Origin: Lysobacter arenosi
GTDB lineage: Bacteria > Pseudomonadota > Gammaproteobacteria > Xanthomonadales > Xanthomonadaceae
DNA length: 64,000 nucleotides
Assembly: GCF_016613475.2 (NCBI RefSeq)
Contig: NZ_CP071517.1
Span: 2,418,001 to 2,482,000, forward strand
Direction: 5' to 3'
A program made the translations under genes and the position numbers. Below the pieces are notes generated by a model, which was not told the origin of the DNA, did not search any database, and saw nothing but the letters and a program-made list of their open reading frames with translations. Of this stretch, positions 17,609 to 26,800 are shown one piece after another. Each line of letters opens with the position of its first letter. Position 1 is the stretch's first letter.

Positions 17609-19612
17609 TCAAAGGCCGCGCATGCGCCCGGGTAGCACGCGCTTGGTCGATGCCTCCAGGGATGCCAGCAGACTGACGAGCACGGAGATCGCGATCGGCT
17701 TCACCAGATGGTGATCGAAACCCGCAGCAAACGCCCGCTCGCGGTCGGCGGGCTGGCCCCAGCCGGTCAATGCGATGAGTGGCACTTCCACGCCGCGTGC
17801 CCTGAGCGCACGGGCAACGTCGTAGCCGGTCATGCGAGGCATGCCGATGTCGAGGATCACGACATCCGGATCGATGCTCTCGAACTGGTTCAGGGCGTCG
17901 CCACCGTTGTCGACGACATGGACTTCGGCGCCGGACAGACGCAGCACCTCGGCAAGGCTGTCGCCGGCGTCGGTATCGTCGTCGGCGAGTAGCAGGCGAA
18001 GGCCGAGGTTGACGACCACATCACGCCGCCCCGCGCCCGTCGGTGATGCGTCGGCGTCGCCGGACAAGGGCAATCGAAGCGTGAAGATGCTTCCCTTGCC
18101 CGGCCCGCCGCTTGTTCCATCGAGGGAGCCTCCGTGCAAGGCCGCCAGGCGCCGGGACAGTGCCAGGCCGATTCCGAGCCCCTCATGATGGGACGAGGTG
18201 GCCCGCCCTCCGCGCGTGAACATCTCGAACAGGTGCGGAATTTCCGAAGGCTCCATGCCCATGCCGTGATCGCTCACCGAGAGCGACAGCGAGCCATCCT
18301 CGACGAGGCCACGCAGCACGATGGCGCTGCCCGGCTCCGAGTACTTCGCGGCATTGTTCAGAAGGTTGGTCAGGATCTGCGACAGGCGCACGCGATCCCC
18401 GTGCAGCACTAGCGAGGCATCCGGCAGTTCGATGGACAGCCGATGGTGGCCGGCGTCGATTTCCGGTCGCACCGCTTCCACCGCGTTCTCCACCACCGTC
18501 CTGAGCTCGACCGGCTCGGACTGCAACGACACGTTGCCGTGAGTGATGCGGGACACGTCCATCAGGTCATCGACCAGGCGTACGAGATGGTCGACCTGCC
18601 GCTCCAGGACTTCGTGGATCTGGGCATGCGGACTGTCGGCGCTGGTGGTGTGGCGCAGGATCTGGATCCCGTTGCGCAGGGGCGCGAGCGGATTGCGCAA
18701 CTCATGCGACAACGTCGCCAGGAACTCGTTCTTGGCCCGGTCGGCCTCCGCCAGTCGATCCGCGTGTTCGCGCACGATCTGCTCGGCGGCCTGGCGATCG
18801 GTGACATCCCGGGTCGTTCCCGCTACGGCGACCACGTTGCCGGCGCCATCCAGAACGGGGGCGAAGATGTAGTCGTAGATGCGACGGCCGTTGGTGCCGG
18901 TGAATGGGATCTCGCCACGAATCGGCGCCTTGGTGGCGATGACCTGCGCCAGTTCACGATCGTGCATGTCCGCATGCCACTGCTCGTAACCCAGCTCCAT
19001 CCACACCTTCCCGCGCACGTCCTCGACTCCCCAGACCTTCCGTAGCGAGTCATTGGCGTAGATGGCGCGCAGATCGGTGCCAAAGATGTAGACGAAATCC
19101 GGCGTGTTGTTGAGTGCGGTTTCGTAGATGCGGCGCTGATGTTCGGACTGGGCAGCTACCCGGTCGCGGTCCTGCTCGGCACGCCTCGCATCCAGGAAGG
19201 CCATTGACTCGTGGCCGCGCCCGGTCGCCGCCACCTGGACCTGATGGAGGATGTACTCCACCTCGCCGGCGTCATCGAGGATCGGACTGTTGACCGATGA
19301 CCAGTGGCGCTCCACGAAATGGCCGGTGGAGGGATCAACGATGTCGAGTCGCTGCGTGTGGCGGTCGGTCGACCGGGTACGGATCACTCGCTCGAAAGAA
19401 GCATTCAGCGTGGCCACGCTCCCTGGCGCCTGCGCAGAGTCGGGGAACAACTCAAAGTAGGGACGGCCGAGCGTGTTTCCCGGGTCTGCCGCCATGGACC
19501 GCAGTTGCGGGGTGATGGCAACAATCGGAAATCCCGGGCCTGCCCGCAACAGAGCCGAATCGCCTTGCAGACTCTCGAAAACGCGGTTCAGATCGCGCGT
19601 ACCCATGGGCAT
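17609..19612 (-). CDS. PAS-containing hybrid sensor histidine kinase
   Basis: About 667 residues, no membrane segments. The order is: an N-terminal PAS-like region (residues 20-130), a second PAS/PAC domain (about 160-275, including IYETALNNTPDFVYIFG and GTTRDVTDRQAAE), HisKA with FLATLSHELRNPL (His303), HATPase_c with NLLNNAAKY, SDHGMGM and GLGIGLALSRRLA, and a C-terminal receiver domain with Asp588 (VVILDIGMPRMTG) and Lys638. A hybrid kinase of this kind passes phosphate to its own receiver and then usually to a phosphotransfer protein, which is not seen nearby. Start chosen at ATG 19612 (ATG 19606 also possible); the longer reading to 19741 is a low-complexity antisense-like extension overlapping the M23 gene. 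Confidence 0.85.
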   Translation of the reverse strand: MPMGTRDLNRVFESLQGDSALLRAGPGFPIVAITPQLRSMAADPGNTLGRPYFELFPDSAQAPGSVATLNASFERVIRTRSTDRHTQRLDIVDPSTGHFVERHWSSVNSPILDDAGEVEYILHQVQVAATGRGHESMAFLDARRAEQDRDRVAAQSEHQRRIYETALNNTPDFVYIFGTDLRAIYANDSLRKVWGVEDVRGKVWMELGYEQWHADMHDRELAQVIATKAPIRGEIPFTGTNGRRIYDYIFAPVLDGAGNVVAVAGTTRDVTDRQAAEQIVREHADRLAEADRAKNEFLATLSHELRNPLAPLRNGIQILRHTTSADSPHAQIHEVLERQVDHLVRLVDDLMDVSRITHGNVSLQSEPVELRTVVENAVEAVRPEIDAGHHRLSIELPDASLVLHGDRVRLSQILTNLLNNAAKYSEPGSAIVLRGLVEDGSLSLSVSDHGMGMEPSEIPHLFEMFTRGGRATSSHHEGLGIGLALSRRLAALHGGSLDGTSGGPGKGSIFTLRLPLSGDADASPTGAGRRDVVVNLGLRLLLADDDTDAGDSLAEVLRLSGAEVHVVDNGGDALNQFESIDPDVVILDIGMPRMTGYDVARALRARGVEVPLIALTGWGQPADRERAFAAGFDHHLVKPIAISVLVSLLASLEASTKRVLPGRMRGL

Positions 19613-19730
19613 TGGCTGAGGTCGACGGCTGGTTAGGCTACAACAGCATTTGGACCCTGGTGGAGCGGGCGTCTCGCTGTTACTTGCGCCTGCCAAGCCA
19701 CAAGCCAGGGCTGTTGCAGTGCAGCAACGA

Positions 19731-20438
19731 TCAGGAGCCAAGTCTTTGGGCGCCCATGAGGACCGGGTACGGATTGATCGCGGTGCCCTTCCACCACTGC
19801 CGTTCCGGGCCTAGCTCGAATATGGCGAAATGCAGGTGCGGCGCAGACGGGTCAGCGTTGCCGGTGCTGCCGACGTACCCAACCACGTCGCCACGTCGGA
19901 TCGCCTCATGCTCGCGCAGACCTTCGGCATAACGGTCCAGGTGCGCGTAGTAGTACGCGTAGCGGCCGCTGGGTTCGAACTGGTAGATGGTCAGGCCGCC
20001 GGGCACGCTGGTGAACAGCTTCGCGACCGTGCCGTCGGCCACCGCGAGCACCGCGGTCCCTCGCGGAGCCATGATGTCTATGGCCTCGTGCACACGGCCC
20101 GCCGCGCGGGCGTCGCTGAAAGTGTCATGCAGCTCCGCCGCGGTAACGCCTTGCACCGGAACCATGAGTCCGGTGCCGGCATGGCCTGCGGGGACCGGCA
20201 TCGCGGCGGTAACTTGAGGCGGGGCACTGGCTGTCACCGCAGTGGTCGAATCCGACCTCGTGGATGCCACCGGCGTTGCTGCGCGGCTTGCCGCTGAGGC
20301 CGCGACTGGACCAGCCGCGGACGCCGGCAACGTAGAACCAGCGGCAACTCCCTCAGGCCGATCATGCCAGTACCGGTACAGACCCACGTTCGCACCTGCC
20401 AGCACGATCAGAAGGAACACCAGAACAGTTCGGGGCAT
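19731..20438 (-). CDS. Membrane-anchored M23 (LytM-type) peptidase
   Basis: About 235 residues: one N-terminal membrane anchor (residues 4-22), an Ala/Ser/Thr/Pro-rich linker (30-95) and a C-terminal M23 domain. The zinc ligands and catalytic residues are visible: His117 and Asp121 (VHEAIDIMAPRGTAV), then HLHFAI with His201 and His203. All are present, so an active glycyl- or peptidoglycan endopeptidase facing the periplasm is likely. ATG 20438 has a GGAGG ribosome-binding sequence 5 nt upstream, which decides the start over ATG 20450. The gene is 24 nt downstream of the L,D-transpeptidase gene on the same strand; the two probably form a cell-wall remodelling operon. Confidence 0.88.
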   Translation of the reverse strand: MPRTVLVFLLIVLAGANVGLYRYWHDRPEGVAAGSTLPASAAGPVAASAASRAATPVASTRSDSTTAVTASAPPQVTAAMPVPAGHAGTGLMVPVQGVTAAELHDTFSDARAAGRVHEAIDIMAPRGTAVLAVADGTVAKLFTSVPGGLTIYQFEPSGRYAYYYAHLDRYAEGLREHEAIRRGDVVGYVGSTGNADPSAPHLHFAIFELGPERQWWKGTAINPYPVLMGAQRLGS

Positions 20439-20462
20439 CTGAGCCTCCATGGTATGTGCGCG

Positions 20463-21446
20463 TCACTGCTGCAAGAGCGTCGGCGTTCCTGGCGCCACCG
20501 CATTCGCCAGCGCGGCGGCATTCCAGTTGGTCATGCGGATGCAACCATGCGATTCGGTCTTTCCCACCATGCCAGGCTCCGGCGTGCCGTGGATGCCGTA
20601 GTGGTCCTTGCTGAGGTCTACCCACACCACACCCACTGGGTTGTTCGGGCCAGGCGCGATCCTCGCCCCCTTGTGACCCGGCTCGGCGTCCCAGAACAGT
20701 TTCGGGTTGTACTGGAAATGCGGATCGCGTGCGACGCCCTTGATCGTCCAGTTTCCGATGGGCAAAGGATCGTGCTCGCTGCCCGTGGATGCGGGATATC
20801 GCGCGTACACGCGGCCCTGGTCGTCCCTGAGCATGACCGATGCATCCGACTTGTCGACAACCACCGAAGCCGCCTTGGCAGGCTCGGTCGCCTGCACGTC
20901 CGGCACCCACAGTGCAGTGCCTTCGCGCGTTAGGTCTGCGTTGGGATTGAGCGCCTTCAGTAGCGCGGGACTCGAATGGAAGCGCTCGCCCAGCGCTTCG
21001 ACCAGCGAGGCGAACCCCAGTCGCGACAGGGCCGCCTTTGCCATCATGTCGTCCGGCATCGCACTGTACGGGCCGGCGACGTCCTCGGCCGTGAGGCGGT
21101 ACTCCACCAGCACCGGCGAGGCGTCGGTGTTGAGCGCCTGCCATGTGGCCTCATCGAGAGCACCACTGGTTTCCAGGTCGCGGCTGCGCTGGAACGCCGC
21201 GATTGCGCGCTCGGTATTGCTGCCCCACCTGGCGTCGATCTCGCCCGGGCCGAACTGCATTCGATCGAGCAGTATCTGCACGCGCAGCCAGGCAGGAGCG
21301 TTGGCGTCATCCTTTGGATCGCCTTGAATCGGGGACGGTTCCAGGGCGCGCAGCAGCACTGGAGCTCCCGAGGTAACGCTCTGTGCAAAAGAGAACGCTG
21401 GCAGGATGAGAGCAGACAGCACCGCGGATCGCAGGATTGATTTCAT
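20463..21446 (-). CDS. L,D-transpeptidase (YkuD) with peptidoglycan-binding domain
   Basis: A 327-residue exported protein. The signal peptide ends near SFAQ (residue 22). A PG_binding_1-like domain spans about residues 50-105 (LLDRMQFGPGEIDARWGSNTERAIAAFQRSRDL split by helices), and the C-terminal YkuD domain (195-325) holds the catalytic HG-T-EPGMVGKTESHGCIRM motif with His286, His300 and Cys302. Such enzymes make 3-3 cross-links in peptidoglycan or attach envelope proteins to it. ATG 21446 is chosen for the signal peptide; the open frame extending to 21950 is antisense to the oxygenase gene and rejected. Confidence 0.88.
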   Translation of the reverse strand: MKSILRSAVLSALILPAFSFAQSVTSGAPVLLRALEPSPIQGDPKDDANAPAWLRVQILLDRMQFGPGEIDARWGSNTERAIAAFQRSRDLETSGALDEATWQALNTDASPVLVEYRLTAEDVAGPYSAMPDDMMAKAALSRLGFASLVEALGERFHSSPALLKALNPNADLTREGTALWVPDVQATEPAKAASVVVDKSDASVMLRDDQGRVYARYPASTGSEHDPLPIGNWTIKGVARDPHFQYNPKLFWDAEPGHKGARIAPGPNNPVGVVWVDLSKDHYGIHGTPEPGMVGKTESHGCIRMTNWNAAALANAVAPGTPTLLQQ

Positions 21447-21589
21447 GGGAGACCAGGCGGATGGACTGGCCTGCATGCTGCGTGGTGGCTTCCGCCCGTG
21501 ATGTGAAAACAGTGCGTCCAGACTGTCCGACAGCTGAAGCTCGCGCGTCACGTTCGCATCACGCCACGGATGATCGGCGAAGTGACCTG

Positions 21590-22549
21590 TCAGATCTTCC
21601 TGGCCACATGCTTTCCGCCGGTGATGCGGCTCTTGATATACGCCTTCATCGACGTGGGCATGACCGATTTCACCTTGCTCTTGATGGAGGCGGCAAGTTT
21701 CGGCTTCGCCTGTTCGATTACAAAGTCCTCCCACTCCGGATGGGTTGTCACGTTGTCCACGTGATACCAGAGGTTTCCATACAGCTGGGTTCGCTGACTG
21801 CCCAGGTGGTCGTAGCTGGCCTTGACGCCATGCATGGTCAGGTTCGTTGGCGAGAAGATCACGATGCTGTTGTTCTCCCGCTGCATCTTCCTGGTGTCGC
21901 ACCAGCTCCATGGCACCCAGCATCTGTCGGCCTCGGGATGACCCTCCCAATAGGCCTGCACATACTTGTATGCATCCCGGAACTCGAGGTAGTGAGTGTG
22001 GTGTTCCCTTTCCTCCGAGCCGGACCCTGGATTGATATTCACCATGAACGTGAGCGCCTTCTTCCGGATGTCCGGATGTGGGCTGATCTCATAGCCATCC
22101 AGGTACTTCTGGATCCCGCCATCAAAGAAAACATCATCCAGGTCGATCCCGAACTTCGCAGCCAGCACCTCCTGCAGCGCCCGGCCGTTTACGAACTGCA
22201 TCAGTTCGGCAATGAAATCCGACCCCGCAGACATCAGGCGCAGTGTCACCCCGAAACCTTCGCAGGCCGAGTTGTTGTGCGTCTGCCTGGCGCCCTTGAC
22301 CCTGTGCCACCTTACATAGGTGTCCTTGTTGGCGATACAGCCTGGGAAATCGATGATCTTGTAGCCGGCCTCGAACAACTCATCGAAGAGCTGGTCATCC
22401 GAATCCCGGGCATGCAGCGCAATTTCCGGCGCTGCCGTGATCCGGGAGAAATGCTGGCCGTTGAAGAAGTCGCGGATGTAGATGTGCGGGAACGGCTCAT
22501 GTTCGAATTCGGCCGCCTTGATCTTCTCGAGCAGGTACTCGAAGGACAT
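21590..22549 (-). CDS. 2-oxoglutarate/Fe(II) oxygenase-like protein
   Basis: A 319-residue protein with a prolyl-hydroxylase-like layout. The iron-binding HxD is seen as SPHPDIRKK (His158, Asp160), a distal His lies in NLTMHGVKA (His240) and a candidate 2-oxoglutarate Arg at 253 (SQRTQLYGNLWY). The family start FPHIYIRDFFN (residues 20-30) is typical of oxygenases associated with sugar or peptide modification clusters. Ribosome-binding GGAGGAG lies just upstream of the ATG. Base composition is visibly lower in GC than the neighbours. It is divergent from a TylF-like methyltransferase gene; both could modify the same surface glycan or metabolite, which is inference from the pairing. Confidence 0.7.
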   Translation of the reverse strand: MSFEYLLEKIKAAEFEHEPFPHIYIRDFFNGQHFSRITAAPEIALHARDSDDQLFDELFEAGYKIIDFPGCIANKDTYVRWHRVKGARQTHNNSACEGFGVTLRLMSAGSDFIAELMQFVNGRALQEVLAAKFGIDLDDVFFDGGIQKYLDGYEISPHPDIRKKALTFMVNINPGSGSEEREHHTHYLEFRDAYKYVQAYWEGHPEADRCWVPWSWCDTRKMQRENNSIVIFSPTNLTMHGVKASYDHLGSQRTQLYGNLWYHVDNVTTHPEWEDFVIEQAKPKLAASIKSKVKSVMPTSMKAYIKSRITGGKHVARKI

Positions 22550-22873
22550 CGCTCTCCTCCCATTCCAACGAAGATCCGGCCATCGAGCATCTGAAATCGT
22601 CTTCGCGGCCGATGAGGTATCGCGACCACAGGCTAGCGGTTGGCATCTGCCAGACCAACGTCATGCCACGCGTCGCTTCATCGCGCCTTAAGTTGAAAGC
22701 GCCAAGCACGAGCAGCGCGCTATTCAGCCATGTGGCGGAATGCGCGACAACACTTCACGATGGTGAATCATCGCTGCGATGATGCACCGGTTGTTGCTGC
22801 GGCCTCACACTTGGCCGGCTAACGTTGGCGCGTCGAAAAGCCCGAAGCACCGGGTCTTCGGCATTGCATCCCG
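22550..22873. other. 324-bp divergent promoter region
   Basis: No coding signal is visible on either strand. The region should carry the promoters for the oxygenase (leftward) and the methyltransferase (rightward). It contains two nested palindromes at 22754-22783, described separately. It is less GC-rich than the flanking genes. No clear -35/-10 pair could be named with confidence. Confidence 0.5.
22754..22783. promoter_or_regulatory. Nested palindromes, candidate operator
   Basis: Two adjacent inverted repeats lie about 91-120 nt upstream of the methyltransferase ATG. The first is TTCAC-gatg-GTGAA (22754-22767). The second is ATCATCGC-t-GCGATGAT (22767-22783), an exact 17-bp palindrome with 8-bp arms and a one-base centre. 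The symmetric 8-bp arms are typical of a dimeric regulator's site in a divergent spacer. No cognate regulator is encoded next to it. Confidence 0.35.
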
Positions 22874-23614
22874 ATGGCCCTGGAGAGATTCGACATGAGT
22901 GTGAATATGGCTCTCGACGTCCACGATTGGGGGTACCTGGACAGACGCATCACCGTCACGCCCAAGAGGACCGTGCTTGAACTTTGTGTTGCCCTGTCCC
23001 GGCGCGTGCCAGGGAACATCGTCGAGTTCGGCGTCGCCAAGGGTGAATCAACGCGGATCCTGCGCCGCGCGCTGGGGCATTCGAACAAGCGCATCTATGC
23101 CTGCGATTCTTTCGAAGGACTCAGCGAGAAGTTCGAGAACGCGGAGGTCGGTACGTTCGCCTGCGAGCCGCCGCGAATCCGCGGCGTGGAGATCGTGAAG
23201 GGCTATTTCGAGCAGTCCCTCACCCCCGAGCTCGCCGCGAGGGTTGGCCGGGTTTCATTCGCTTCGCTCGATGCGGATCTGTACTCATCCACGCTTTGTG
23301 CCCTGACGTGGCTGACGCCACTGCTGGGATCGGGAAGCCTTCTTCTCTTCGATGAGTTTCTCGGCGAAAAGGAATCCGAGAAGCGCGCCTTCGAGGACTG
23401 GTCGAAGGAGACGGGTCTTCGCACGGTCAGGATCGCCGAGTTCGTGCGGGAGCCAAGCGGCTGGGGAACGAGGATCGACAAACGCCCGCTCTTCCAGGTC
23501 GTTGGCGACGACCTCCTTCCAAAGGCTGCTGCGCCGCTTCGCAAGCGCCTACGCGCGAGTCCTCTGGGCGACATTGCCCGACGCGCGCGCGACCTGGTCC
23601 GGGAAAGGAAGTAG
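22874..23614 (+). CDS. TylF/macrocin-O-methyltransferase-like SAM methyltransferase
   Basis: A 246-residue class I methyltransferase of the TylF family. Residues 55-75 give the SAM-binding GNIVEFGVAKGESTRILRRAL motif; YACDSFEGLSEKF follows with the ribose-binding acidic residue, and FASLDADLYSSTLCAL and GSLLLFDEFLG contain the metal-binding Asp residues of TylF enzymes. The family O-methylates sugars or small molecules. The basic C-terminus (KRLRASPLGDIARRARDLVRERK, split by Pro) is unusual. It is divergent from the oxygenase gene and upstream of the glucan synthase by 187 bp, so a role in decorating a surface glycan is possible but unproven. Confidence 0.75.
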   Translation: MALERFDMSVNMALDVHDWGYLDRRITVTPKRTVLELCVALSRRVPGNIVEFGVAKGESTRILRRALGHSNKRIYACDSFEGLSEKFENAEVGTFACEPPRIRGVEIVKGYFEQSLTPELAARVGRVSFASLDADLYSSTLCALTWLTPLLGSGSLLLFDEFLGEKESEKRAFEDWSKETGLRTVRIAEFVREPSGWGTRIDKRPLFQVVGDDLLPKAAAPLRKRLRASPLGDIARRARDLVRERK

Positions 23615-23801
23615 AGGAATCTCCGAAGCGCAAACCCAGAGACGCTGCTGTTCGAACGGTCGCTGCCTGGCTTCGGCTTGCGTGAGATGCCAGGGCAATC
23701 CTGGCGGACGTGGCAAGTGTGATCCGGATTTCACGTGCGAGTGCTGACCCGGATGCAAGGATAACCTCCACGGCCGCTGCCCCTGGCCAACAGGTTCCCC
23801 G

Positions 23802-26800
23802 ATGCCACAGATCTGGAGGATGTTCAGCCGTTGGCTTCGCTTGCGTCGACGTGTGTGGCGCTGGCGGCGCGCCGCGACCAAGCGGACGCTGCAAGCCGAA
23901 GAACCGCTGCGCTCACAGTTGTTCAATGCCGAGCAGATGGAGCTGCACGGCAGGGCTCTGGCCCGTGCCCACCGCGTTCGTCCCCGACCCGGGCCCGAAC
24001 GGTTGCTCGACCGGCTCGAGGAGAACGAAGGCCTGCTGGATGACGCCTGCGCCATGCTCACGCGGATGGTGCAGGACAACATGCGCATCACTCCGGCCGG
24101 CGAGTGGCTGCTCGACAACTTCTATCTGGTCGAGGAGCAGGTCCATACGGCAAGGCGGCATCTTCCAAAGGGATACAGCCGCGAACTGCCGTCGCTGGGC
24201 AACGGTTACTCGGCCGGTCTGCCGCGCGTGTACGACCTTTCGCTGGAAGCCATCGCGCACGGTGATGGCCGCATCGACGCCCAAACCATCAGTCGTTTCG
24301 TGGCCGCCTATCAAGCGATCACGCCGCTGAAGCTGGGCGAGCTTTGGGCGATCCCCATCATGTTGAGACTGGCGTTGATCGACAACCTCAGGCGCATGGC
24401 GGTGCGCGTGATGCGCGATGGCCTAGACAACCGGCTGGCGAGCGAGTGGGCCAATCTGCTCAACACGACCGCCGCCGAAAACCCCAAGAACGTCGTGCTG
24501 GTCGTGGCCGACATGGCGCGCTCCGAGCCGCCGCTGTCAGGCGCGTTCGTATCGGAGCTGACGCGTGGATTGCAGGGTCGCGGCGCGGTGTTCTCCATGC
24601 CCATGACCTGGCTGGACCAGTGGGCCGCCGACAGTGGCCACAGCATCGAGGAACTGGTGCACCTGGAAAGCCAGCAACAGGCCGCCGACCAGGTATCGAT
24701 CAGCAACAGCATCGGCAGCCTTCGCTTTCTGGCCAACATGGACTGGCGCGAGTTCGTCGAGAACATGAGCGTGGTCGAACGAAGCCTGCGCGAGGATCCC
24801 GCCGGGACCTACGGGCGCATGGACTTCAGCACCCGCGACAGCTATCGCCATGTGGTGGAGAAGGTCGCCAGGCTCGGTGGCATCTCCGAACAGGAAGTTG
24901 CCGATATCGTGCTGCAGTTGGCGCAGGGAGAAGCTGACGCCACGACGATCACCGACAGCAAGGCCCACGTCGGTTATTACCTGATCGACGATGGCGTTGC
25001 GCAGACGCGCGTCGCGGTGGGCGAGGCCGCAAAGGCACGCCGGCCTGTGCGCCTGCCGCCTCGTCGCACCACGCTGCCGGTCTACCTCTTGCCGATAGCC
25101 ATCATCACCGGATTGTTCACCTGGGGACTGCTTGCGCAAGCCGACGGCATCGCCCGCCACGGCGTGCCGACCTGGTTGCTGGGATTGCTGGCCGTCGTGG
25201 CCTTCAGCGAGATGGGCATCGGCCTGGTCAACTGGGCCGCCACCGTGCTGGTGCCGCCGCGACTGCTGCCGCGCATGGATTTTTCCAAGGGCATCCCAGC
25301 CGAATCACGCACGCTCGTAGTGGTGCCCAGCATGCTGGGCAGTGTCGAGGGTGTGGACGGCCTGGTGGAAGGGCTGGAAGTCCGCTTCCTGGCCAACCGC
25401 GACAGCCATCTTCACTTTGGCCTGCTCACCGACTTCCTGGATGCGGACCAGCAGACGCTTCCGGCCGATGCGGACCTGCTGGCCAGGGCCGCGCGGCAGA
25501 TCGAGTTGCTCAACCACCGCTACGCGCCGGAGAGCGGTGACCGCTTCTTCCTGTTTCACCGTCCGCGCCAATGGAATCCTCGCGAAGGCCGCTGGATGGG
25601 ATACGAGCGCAAGCGCGGCAAGCTCGCGGCGCTGAACCGGCTGCTGCGCGGCTCGGGGGACGAGGATTTCCTGCTGGTCACTGGTGCAACCGACATCTTG
25701 GGCAATGTCCGCTATGTCATCACCCTGGATACAGACACCCGCCTGCCTCGAGATGCCGCCCGCGAGTTCGTCGGCACGCTGTCGCATCCCCTGAACCGCG
25801 CGCGCTTCGATCCGCGCAAGCGCCGCGTGGTCCATGGCTACGGCATCCTCCAGCCCAGCGTCGGCACCAGCCTGAGCGGACGCCGCAGCACGCGCTATGC
25901 GCGGATGTTCGGCAGCGAACCGGGCATCGACCCCTACACCCGCACGGTCTCGGACGTGTACCAGGACCTGTTCGGCGAGGGTTCGTTCGTCGGCAAGGGC
26001 ATCTACGACGTGGATGCCTTCGAAGCCGCGCTGGCCGACCGCTTCCCCGACAACCGCATCCTCAGCCATGACCTGCTGGAAGGATGCTACGCGCGCGCCG
26101 GCCTGGTCAGCGACGTGCGCCTGTACGAGGACTACCCATCGCGCTATGCCGCCGACGTGAAGCGGCGCTACCGCTGGATACGCGGTGACTGGCAACTGCT
26201 CCCTTGGTTGCTGCCCTGGGTGCCGCGCGCGCGCGGCGGCTACGAACGTAACCCGTTGTCATGGCTGTCGCGCGGCAAGCTGCTCGACAACCTGCGTCGC
26301 AGCCTGGTACCGGTGGCAGCCGCAACCCTCCTGCTGACAGGCTGGCTGTACTCGTCCAATCCGCTGGAATGGACGGGATGGTTGCTGTGCCTGTGGCTGC
26401 TACCCGTGCTGCTGCCGGCGCTGCGCGATGCCTTCGTCGTTCCGGTCGACATGCCGCTGGAAGCGCACCTGCTGCGGATCGCCACCTCCACGCTGCGCCA
26501 GTTGCAGCGTGCCGCGGTCAACCTGACCTGCCTGCCCTACGAAGCTTTCCTCAACCTGGGGGCGATCGCACGAACCCTGTGGCGGCTGCTGATCAGCCGC
26601 AGGAATCTGTTGCAGTGGAACCCTTCCAGCGAGGTCGAGCGCAGTCTGGGCAGCGGCATGGTTGCCGAGCTGCGCGGCATGGCCATCGCTCCGCTATTCG
26701 CCGTCACCGCGGCGGTCCTTCTTGCCGTCATCCAGCCGGCGTCGTTGTGGGTGGCGGCCCCGGTGCTGGCGTTGTGGCTGCTGTCGCCGGTGGTCATGGC

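Noticed and set aside
20463..21950. N-terminal extension of the L,D-transpeptidase to 21950
   Set aside because: The extra 168 residues lie antisense to the upstream oxygenase gene region and lack conservation; ATG 21446 opens a clear signal peptide.
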